Source: Clostridia bacterium
GTDB taxonomy: Bacteria > Bacillota > Clostridia > Saccharofermentanales > UBA5734
NCBI GenBank assembly: GCA_017997315.1
Contig: JAGOFF010000143.1
Location: 1 to 6,020 of the forward strand
Direction: 5' to 3'
Length of the DNA: 6,020 nucleotides
The notes under the pieces: generated by a model
Seen by the model: the letters and a program-made list of their open reading frames with translations, nothing else
The model's database searches: none
Told to the model about the DNA's origin: nothing
Made by a program: the position numbers and the translations under genes
Shown here: positions 1 through 5,356 of the stretch, in pieces
Numbering within the stretch: position 1 is the first letter of the stretch
How the letters are laid out: each line of letters opens with the position of its first letter

Positions 1-1530
1 CTCCAGGTATCGCTCGCGCACAACGAGTACGTCGTTTCATACGGATATGGAGAAAACCGGCTCACGACCTGGCTGGAGGACCGCACCAACGTGCGCGTGG
101 AGTTCCTCGTCCATGCGGATGTGGACGCACGTGCGGGACTGGCCGTCCCGCTCGGCGACGTCTGCCTGCTACCGATGGACCGCGCGACCGCAGCGGCGCG
201 GGGGGCGGACGGCACGCTGCTCCCGCTGGAGGGGCTGATCCGCCGGAACGCGCCCCGGCTCACCGCGCGGCTGGAGCGCGCCGGGACGGACACGGGTGCG
301 CTGGCCTCCCCGGACGGTCACGTGTACGCCTTGCCCGCCGGCGCCATCGAGGGCGCAGAGGATCCGGACGACACCGGCATGCGGCTGTGGATCCATACCG
401 GCTTTCTGGAACGGTACACACCCGGTATGCCAACCACCACGGAAGAGTTCCGCGCGTTCCTGATATGGGTCCGGGACGCGGACGCGGACGGCGACGGAGA
501 CGATACGGACGAGATCGGATGGACCGGTGCGGAGTCCCGGGACGTCGCGTTCGCGCGGCCCACGGATTTTCTGATGAATGCTTTCACGATCCAGGACGCG
601 GACGGGTACTTTGTCCGGGATGGGGCGATCGGATACGCGCCGGTGACGGACGCCTACCGCGACGGGCTGCGCTGGCTTGCCGGGCTGTATGCGGACGGGC
701 TCCTGGATCCGGACTACCCCGGGCACACCCCGGATTCCCTCCGCGATCGGGTCGCGCAGAACGGGATCGCCTCCGCCGCCTGCGTCTCGGCACGGAACCT
801 GTCGTCGCTCTCGACGGATCCTGCGGTACAGGCGCAATATACCGCGCTCCCGCCGCTGACCGGACCCGAGGAGGTGCGGTACGCATGGCGATACGGTTAC
901 GCAGGACTCGACGCGGCGCGCGCTTCCATCCCGGCGGATGCGGACCAGCCCGAGATCGCGATGGCCTGGCTGGATGCCGCGTATGACACGGATGTCCTGC
1001 TGCATGCCCGGTACGGGGAACTCGGGACGGACTGGTTCCTGACCCCCACCAACACTGACGGCGGGAACACCGGAACGGGAATCGGCATCGGCACGTCCGG
1101 CGAAGCCCTCCGGATCGACGTCCGTAACGAGCAATGGGGTGTGCAGACCTACGCGCACTGGTTCGACGCATTCCCGACCGCGGTCGGTCTGGACGCCTCG
1201 CTGCGGCTGCTTTCGGTCACCGCGGAGAGCGATCCGGCTGCAAGCGCCGAGGCGCAGGCCGCCCGGGTGTATTCGGCTGCGGTGATCCCCTGCGGGGTGC
1301 CGCCGTCCAGTCTGGATGCCGAGGGAGCCTCCCGGATTGCGGACGGGCGTGCAGCCGTCGATGCCTATGTCCGCGACGCGGTCACGGACTTCATCACCGG
1401 CGCGGCGGACCCCGGGAATGACGCCGCCTGGGCGGACTACCTCGCGGGCGCGCAGGCGGCCGGACTGGCGGACTGCCTCGCGGCGATGCAGGCCGCGTAC
1501 GACGCGGACCGGACGGTCCCGCTGCAATGA
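1..1530 (+). CDS. Extracellular solute-binding protein (LipO/YtcQ-like, family 1), 5' partial
   Basis: The frame is open from base 1 to TGA at 1528-1530 (509 residues), so the true start and any lipoprotein signal peptide lie upstream; the GTG at 91 is internal. Family members of this kind are secreted lipoproteins that capture a ligand, usually an oligosaccharide, for an ABC importer. Seen in order: TTWLEDRTNVRVEF near the fragment start (the usual 'WLEERTNV' motif), an Asp-rich DADADGDGDDTDEI stretch at 475-516 followed by GWTG (EF-hand-like, typical of the family before the 'PLTG' motif), LAGLYADGLLDPD around 676-714, ALPPLTGP near 844-867, and a C-terminal FITG...AW..YL...GL...MQAAYD block, all family hallmarks. 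The segment after the N-terminal motif lacks the usual 'SGDLPD' pattern (it reads AVPLGDVCLLPMD). No permease genes are visible, so the substrate is unknown. The first 30-60 residues are probably missing, judged from usual family length. Confidence -1.
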   Translation, partial: LQVSLAHNEYVVSYGYGENRLTTWLEDRTNVRVEFLVHADVDARAGLAVPLGDVCLLPMDRATAAARGADGTLLPLEGLIRRNAPRLTARLERAGTDTGALASPDGHVYALPAGAIEGAEDPDDTGMRLWIHTGFLERYTPGMPTTTEEFRAFLIWVRDADADGDGDDTDEIGWTGAESRDVAFARPTDFLMNAFTIQDADGYFVRDGAIGYAPVTDAYRDGLRWLAGLYADGLLDPDYPGHTPDSLRDRVAQNGIASAACVSARNLSSLSTDPAVQAQYTALPPLTGPEEVRYAWRYGYAGLDAARASIPADADQPEIAMAWLDAAYDTDVLLHARYGELGTDWFLTPTNTDGGNTGTGIGIGTSGEALRIDVRNEQWGVQTYAHWFDAFPTAVGLDASLRLLSVTAESDPAASAEAQAARVYSAAVIPCGVPPSSLDAEGASRIADGRAAVDAYVRDAVTDFITGAADPGNDAAWADYLAGAQAAGLADCLAAMQAAYDADRTVPLQ

Positions 1531-1602
1531 TCGGGACCGATCGGTCCCGTTTCACTGACCCGGACCGAACGGTCGCGGCCCGACACAACCGACCGGGCCG
1601 GC
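1507..1602. repeat. 28-base-phased array of GACCG-NN-CGGTC palindromes
   Basis: Three perfect 12-base palindromes with 2-base centres, GACCGGACGGTC (1507-1518), GACCGATCGGTC (1535-1546) and GACCGAACGGTC (1563-1574), start exactly 28 bases apart. A degraded fourth copy, GACCGGGCCGGC, begins at 1591, again 28 bases on. The first two 28-base units agree at 21 of 28 positions by hand alignment, so this looks like a decayed tandem repeat. The first copy codes for D-R-T-V at the end of the solute-binding protein; the others are intergenic. An operator array for a dimeric regulator and a transcript-end structure are both possible. GACCG and CGGTC are common words in this GC-rich DNA, so only the spacing and pairing make it notable. 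Confidence -1.
1532..1549 (+). terminator. Possible intrinsic terminator after the solute-binding protein gene
   Basis: A perfect 18-base palindrome CGGGACCGATCGGTCCCG begins two bases after the stop codon. As RNA it forms a 7-pair GC-rich stem with a GATC loop. It is followed by only three T residues, so the U-tract is weak. A second GC-rich hairpin follows (CGGCCCG 1576-1582 with CGGGCCG 1594-1600). Position and stem strength favour a terminator; the poor T-run and the palindrome array at the same place leave an operator role open. Confidence -1.
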
Positions 1603-1784
1603 ATCGGACCGCCCGAACGCCGCAGAAATGTTGTATGACGAGTGACAGAAAGGTTTCAATTTATCGACAAATCCGGACGATACAACAGTCAGAAGGGAAT
1701 GCTTGATATGATGAGTGAACGTCCGGGCGGCGGGATCCTGCTGTCCCTCCTTCCGGACCGTATCGCGGACACCGGAGGGGCTCC
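1603..1784 (+). promoter_or_regulatory. Leader region of the cyclic-di-GMP enzyme gene, promoter not resolved
   Basis: The stretch about 1620-1712 is clearly richer in A+T than the genes on either side, as expected for a promoter region. Candidate -10 boxes are TATGAT (1707-1712) and GATACA (1679-1684), but neither has a convincing -35 element 16-18 bases upstream. A perfect 8-base inverted repeat, TGTTGTAT (1629-1636) and ATACAACA (1680-1687), flanks the AT-rich core. I looked for the conserved core of a cyclic-di-GMP (GEMM) riboswitch and did not find it. Confidence -1.
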
Positions 1785-1797
1785 ATGCCCGACCTGA
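1708..1797 (+). CDS. Possible short leader peptide overlapping the next gene's start
   Basis: ATG 1708-1710 (with alternatives at 1699 and 1711) opens a 29-codon frame, MMSERPGGGILLSLLPDR..., ending at TGA 1795-1797, so it overlaps the start of the downstream gene by 13 bases in another frame. A purine-rich AGAAGGG at 1691-1697 lies 10 bases before ATG 1708 and could serve as a ribosome binding site. Translation through this ORF would carry ribosomes over the GGAGGGG site of the next gene, which could couple the two. There is no homology or codon evidence that it is expressed, and short ORFs of this size occur by chance. Confidence -1.
   Translation: MMSERPGGGILLSLLPDRIADTGGAPCPT
1774..1780 (+). 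promoter_or_regulatory. Ribosome binding site for the cyclic-di-GMP enzyme
   Basis: GGAGGGG lies 4 bases before ATG 1785 (6 bases if GGAGG is taken as the core). It fixes the start at 1785, which also places the first hydrophobic segment directly at the N-terminus. Confidence -1.
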
Positions 1798-3899
1798 CAC
1801 TCGGCCTCCTGATCGAAGGATCGCTGCTGATCCTGACCGGCGGGATCTTCGCCGTTCTCCACAGCCGATACCGTGCGCTGGACATCCTCGACCGGCGTTG
1901 GCTTCTCAGCTGGACCGCGCTGGTTTTCGCGTTCGCGATGCAGACCGTGACGGCCGTCTACCCGACTGCCCGTCCCGTCGCGCCGCTGCTGGCGGTGCTC
2001 GGGGTGATCACCTACACCCATTCGCTCCTCCCTTGCACCGACCACTATCTGCAGGTTTCGCGCACCCCGGCCGACCGCCGCGCGTGGGACCTGCTGTGCC
2101 TCGGGATGGGGCTGGCGTCCGCGCTGCTGTACATCCCGCCCGGGCTCCCGCTTGCCGCGCGTGTACTTCCGGCCGCAGTCCTGTCCGTCGTGACCCACCT
2201 GGTGCCACTCACGATGCTTCCGGGCAGCGCGCGGCGCCGCGGGCGAAAGGCCACGTTCGGTTCCGAGATCCTGCTCGGGGTGCTGGTCGCGCTGTGGGGA
2301 TTGCGGCTTGCGGCCGCGATGCTGATTCCCACGATGGCGGATCTGCTCACGGGCGCGGACTACACGGCGGCGTCCGGATCCGCACCATCCGCAGCCGCCC
2401 AAGCGAGCGTCGCGGGCGCGGGGATCCTGCTCGCGATCGTAGTCGGACTGCTCGCGCTTCGCTACCAGACCGAGATGGAGCGCAGCCGCCACCTCCGCCG
2501 TCGGTACGACTCCATGTTTGAGAACAATCCCTCCGCGCTCCTCGTGATCGGATGCAAGAACGGCCGCCTCCTCGACGCCAACCCCGCGGCGGCGGCGCTG
2601 TACGGGTACGAACGCGACGCGCTTACCGGCCTGCCGCTGGACAAACTGCTGGATCCCGAGGAGACCCCCGCGGTCTGCGAGATCCTCCGGACCGGACCCT
2701 CCGGACTCGCCCCGCGCGAAATGCATCACCGCACCTCAGACGGCTCCCGGCGCTATGTCCGGGTGTCCGGCTCCCGTATCGAAGGGGAGAGAGGGGAGTA
2801 TCTCCTGTGCACGGTCACCGACCTGTCCGGTCTGAACGCCGAAGTGGAACAGGCCGCGTTCCTCTCCACCCACGACCAGCTCACAGGCGTCTACTCTCGC
2901 AGCTGGATCAGCGGGCACCTCGCCGAAGCCGAAGCCCGGCTCGAGGGCCAGCCGTCGGGACTCCCGACCGCGGAATCCGACACCACCGTGCTGTCGATCG
3001 ACATCAACAACCTGCGCACCATCAACGAGCAGCGCGGCATCCAGACCGGCGACCGGGTTCTGGTCGAGGTCGCAAGCCAGCTCCGCACGATCGCCCCGCC
3101 CCGCACCCCCATCGCGCGCGCGGGCGGCGATGAATTCATCGTGCTGCTCCACGACACCCGCACCGACCAGGCTTACGGGATCGCACGCCGGCTGGCCGCG
3201 CAGTTCAAGGACGGGAGCCGTCTCGGATTCCCGGTCGGGATCTCGTGCGGGATCGCGACCGCCGCGGAGTGTGACGGGCACCTGCAGGCCGCCTGCTCCC
3301 TCGCGGAAAACCGGCTGCTCGAGGACAAGCTCAACCATACCGACTCCCTGCTGTCCGCCCCCATCCAGACGCTGCTCGCGCTGCTGCACGAACGGTACAT
3401 CGAGACCGAGGAGCACGCGCTGCGGCTCAAGGACCTGTCGCTCGCGATGGCGCGCGCGATCGGGCTTCCCGCCAGCCAGTACGCCAACCTGGAACTGCTC
3501 GCCAACCTGCACGACATCGGCAAGGTCGCGATCAGCGAAAGCATCCTGCTCAAGCCCGGCCCGCTCGACGAGGCGGAGTGGGCGGTCATGCGTACCCATC
3601 CGGACATCGGGGCGCGCATCGTAAGCCTGATCCCGCACGCGAGCTCGATCAGCGAAGACATCCGGTCGCACCACGAGCGCTGGGACGGCACCGGTTACCC
3701 CCGCGGGCTCGCGGGCCAGGACATTCCGCTGCTCGCGCGCATCGTCTCGCTCGCGGACGCCTGGGATGCCATGACGCACGAACGCCCGTACAAGCCCGCG
3801 ATGAAATGGTCGGACGCCATCCGGGAGATCGACGCCGGTCGGGGCTGGCAGTTCGACCCGCAGCTCGCGGAGGTGTTCCTGCGGATGGTCGGCGGATAG
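1785..3899 (+). CDS. Membrane PAS-GGDEF-HD-GYP cyclic-di-GMP turnover protein
   Basis: Complete 704-residue protein that should make and/or break cyclic-di-GMP at the inner face of the membrane. About seven hydrophobic segments (roughly 7-27, 39-59, 65-82, 102-118, 123-145, 161-184, 206-226) form a likely sensor. A PAS domain follows at about 240-348 (FENNPSALLVI, DANPAAAALYGY). The GGDEF domain spans about 360-515: metal Asp406, Asn414, Gly-Asp 422-423 and an intact GGDEF at 447-451. The RxxD inhibitory site is absent (Pro438 and Thr441 at those places), the usual 'FK.IND..GH' reads NLRTINEQRG, and the C-terminal GRN is missing. The HD-GYP domain (about 525-702) has every expected motif: EEHA 542-545, LHDIGK 575-580, HP 605-606, HHERWDGTGYP 629-639, LADAWDAM 657-663 and RPYK 667-670. 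The phosphodiesterase half therefore looks fully active, while the cyclase half could be active or a GTP-binding regulatory domain. This order is common in Clostridia-type proteins. Base composition matches the upstream gene. Confidence -1.
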   Translation: MPDLTLGLLIEGSLLILTGGIFAVLHSRYRALDILDRRWLLSWTALVFAFAMQTVTAVYPTARPVAPLLAVLGVITYTHSLLPCTDHYLQVSRTPADRRAWDLLCLGMGLASALLYIPPGLPLAARVLPAAVLSVVTHLVPLTMLPGSARRRGRKATFGSEILLGVLVALWGLRLAAAMLIPTMADLLTGADYTAASGSAPSAAAQASVAGAGILLAIVVGLLALRYQTEMERSRHLRRRYDSMFENNPSALLVIGCKNGRLLDANPAAAALYGYERDALTGLPLDKLLDPEETPAVCEILRTGPSGLAPREMHHRTSDGSRRYVRVSGSRIEGERGEYLLCTVTDLSGLNAEVEQAAFLSTHDQLTGVYSRSWISGHLAEAEARLEGQPSGLPTAESDTTVLSIDINNLRTINEQRGIQTGDRVLVEVASQLRTIAPPRTPIARAGGDEFIVLLHDTRTDQAYGIARRLAAQFKDGSRLGFPVGISCGIATAAECDGHLQAACSLAENRLLEDKLNHTDSLLSAPIQTLLALLHERYIETEEHALRLKDLSLAMARAIGLPASQYANLELLANLHDIGKVAISESILLKPGPLDEAEWAVMRTHPDIGARIVSLIPHASSISEDIRSHHERWDGTGYPRGLAGQDIPLLARIVSLADAWDAMTHERPYKPAMKWSDAIREIDAGRGWQFDPQLAEVFLRMVGG

Positions 3900-3912
3900 C
3901 TTCTTCTAAATC

Positions 3913-3933
3913 ATTTGAGAAAATATCTCAAAT
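3913..3933. promoter_or_regulatory. AT-rich 21-base inverted repeat, candidate operator
   Basis: ATTTGAGA (3913-3920) and TCTCAAAT (3926-3933) are perfect 8-base inverted arms around AAATA. The element sits 13 bases after the stop of the cyclic-di-GMP enzyme and 26 bases upstream of the -10 box of the ATPase operon. The stem is too AT-rich, and lacks a T-run on either strand, to be a convincing terminator, so a binding site for a dimeric regulator of the downstream operon is the better reading. This is inference. Confidence -1.
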
Positions 3934-3959
3934 AGGCACACAGGGTCTGATAACAGCGG

Positions 3960-3965
3960 TATACT
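3960..3965 (+). promoter_or_regulatory. -10 box of the likely ATPase/RloB-like operon promoter
   Basis: TATACT matches the sigma-70 -10 consensus at five of six positions. The bases 16-18 upstream (CACACA region) do not resemble TTGACA, so the promoter may be weak or depend on an activator. Initiation at about 3972 would give a leader of about 20 bases before ATG 3993, which also argues against the ATG at 3978 as the start. Confidence -1.
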
Positions 3966-3979
3966 GAAGCCAACGAAAT

Positions 3980-3985
3980 GGAGGG
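3980..3985 (+). promoter_or_regulatory. Ribosome binding site that decides the ATPase start
   Basis: GGAGGG lies 7 bases before ATG 3993. The upstream in-frame ATG at 3978 overlaps this site and has no comparable purine tract before it, so the protein most likely starts at 3993. Confidence -1.
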
Positions 3986-3992
3986 CGGCTGT

Positions 3993-5345
3993 ATGCTTCT
4001 GGAATTTCGGGTCGGAAATTTCAAATCGTTCCGCAGTATGAACACATTGTCCATGATCGCTTCGAATCAGCGCGATCACAACGATTCGCTCATCCGGAGA
4101 AGCAAGGATCCGAAGCGGGTCCTTCCGGTCTGCGTCCTCTTCGGTCCCAACGCCGGCGGTAAAACGAACCTGATCACGGCATTACGGTTTTTCCGCAATC
4201 TGGTCGAAACAGGAAACGTGTCAAAGGCGCTACGGGTCGATTCGCAGTTGAATCAGATGAACCTTCGCTTCCTCTACGACGATAACAAGGAACCTGTTGT
4301 CTTGGGGATTGTGTTCATCCAGGATGACAAGACGATCGAGTATGAAGTAACGCTGGATGTGGACGATAAGGGGGAAGTGATCATCGCCGGAGAAAAACTG
4401 GTTGTAGAAGGAGATGAGATCTACTCGCGAGATCGGAAAAGCGGCTGGTTGAACAAGACGAACTATATAAAAAACTCCACCGTGATTAGCGAGCATATTA
4501 AAGACTACCATGTACAAAAAGACAGTCTGAGTGAAGCGGATCCCGCTGCATCTCTAGTGAACAATTTCAGCGTTACAGAGTCGACATTCCGCATCCCATC
4601 CAATGAAAAGGAGCTCTTCCTGACAGGGAGGTTCAAGTACTCCACCGACGGATCCATCGCTCGCTGGATCGAGTCCTGGATGTCCGTGAGTCTCCAGATC
4701 TACACCGATCGGGATGGTCCTATGATTGCATATCGATCGGATGCGGAAGCCCGCGAAGCATCGGATCTGATGAACGCTTTTCTCCGTTCAGCGGATATGG
4801 GCAGTCAGCAGGTCCAGCTAATAAATGACATCACGGGATCGGGTCAAGCGTATGTTCTATTCTCCCTGTACAAGCGCGGCGACACCACACATGTAGTTCC
4901 GGCGGAAACAATGGAATCCAGGGGAACCCTGCAGTTGTTCCGTTATCTGATGCCGTTTCTCGACGCCTTGAAATACGGCAGAACCGTGGTCGTCGACGAA
5001 CTGGATATTTCATTGCACCCCTTCGTTCTGGCAAAAATCGCGGGGATTTTTATGGATCCAGAACTCAACCGCAAAGGAGCGCAGCTGATATTCACTACCC
5101 ATAGCGCCATCCTGATGGACTCATCGATTCTCCGGCGGGACAGTTTGGCATTTGTCGAGAAGGACCCGGAGAACTTCGAGAGCAGACTGTATACCTTGGC
5201 GGATTTCAAGACGTCAGGGAACAAGCCGGTCCGGAACGACGAGAGTTATTTGAAAAACTACCTGGAGGGGAAGTACGGCGCTCTTCCCAATATCAACCTC
5301 AGCAAGGCGGTGCGGCAGGCATTGACGCAGTATTTCGAGAAGTAG
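3993..5345 (+). CDS. AAA/ABC-type ATPase (COG1106, AAA_15/AAA_21; AbiLi/RloA-like)
   Basis: A 450-residue ATPase from ATG 3993, whose N-terminus MLLEFRVGNFKSFRS is the classic family opening. Walker A is GPNAGGKT at 51-58. An ABC-signature-like ESRGT lies at 308-312, Walker B is TVVVDELD at 331-338, followed by SLHP 340-343, and a switch histidine lies in IFTTHS 366-371. The C-terminus has RNDESYLKNYLEGKYGALP (414-432), matching the 'Y...YL.GRYGA.P' ending of these proteins. Between Walker A and the signature is the variable middle region, about 80-300. ATPases of this family act with a partner protein, as in AbiL (AbiLi/AbiLii) abortive infection and RloA/RloB; the presumed role is nucleotide-driven control of the downstream RloB-like effector. 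Stop at 5343-5345 leaves 11 bases to the next start. Base composition is much lower in G+C than upstream, with many A/T-ending codons, a sign of transfer. Family assignment is strong; defence function is inferred. Confidence -1.
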   Translation: MLLEFRVGNFKSFRSMNTLSMIASNQRDHNDSLIRRSKDPKRVLPVCVLFGPNAGGKTNLITALRFFRNLVETGNVSKALRVDSQLNQMNLRFLYDDNKEPVVLGIVFIQDDKTIEYEVTLDVDDKGEVIIAGEKLVVEGDEIYSRDRKSGWLNKTNYIKNSTVISEHIKDYHVQKDSLSEADPAASLVNNFSVTESTFRIPSNEKELFLTGRFKYSTDGSIARWIESWMSVSLQIYTDRDGPMIAYRSDAEAREASDLMNAFLRSADMGSQQVQLINDITGSGQAYVLFSLYKRGDTTHVVPAETMESRGTLQLFRYLMPFLDALKYGRTVVVDELDISLHPFVLAKIAGIFMDPELNRKGAQLIFTTHSAILMDSSILRRDSLAFVEKDPENFESRLYTLADFKTSGNKPVRNDESYLKNYLEGKYGALPNINLSKAVRQALTQYFEK

Positions 5346-5350
5346 GAGGG
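5344..5350 (+). promoter_or_regulatory. Ribosome binding site of the RloB-like gene, overlapping the ATPase stop
   Basis: AGGAGGG shares its first two bases with the ATPase stop codon TAG (5343-5345) and lies 6 bases before ATG 5357. The arrangement favours translational coupling and fixed stoichiometry of the two proteins. Confidence -1.
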
Positions 5351-5356
5351 CGCTAT

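Noticed and set aside
169..1527. Long open frame on the minus strand opposite the solute-binding protein gene
   Set aside because: It is a by-product of strong GC bias at third codon positions; its translation is rich in Arg, Gly and Pro with no recognisable domain, while the + strand frame matches a known family throughout.
1603..1784. Possible cyclic-di-GMP riboswitch in front of the cyclic-di-GMP enzyme
   Set aside because: I could not find the conserved GEMM-I core motifs or a convincing class II pattern; the GCACACAGGG at 3936-3945 resembles part of the GEMM core only superficially.
1689..3779. Two minus-strand open frames of about 346 and 347 codons opposite the cyclic-di-GMP gene
   Set aside because: Both are shadows of the + strand gene, whose PAS, GGDEF and HD-GYP motifs are unambiguous.
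3978..3992. ATG at 3978 as the start of the ATPase (adding MEGGC)
   Set aside because: It overlaps the GGAGGG ribosome binding site, lies only a few bases after the expected transcription start, and the family N-terminus begins at the next ATG, 3993.
3900..3992. Integration attachment site at the composition break
   Set aside because: No tRNA fragment, integrase or direct repeat copy is visible in the window, so an att site cannot be supported.
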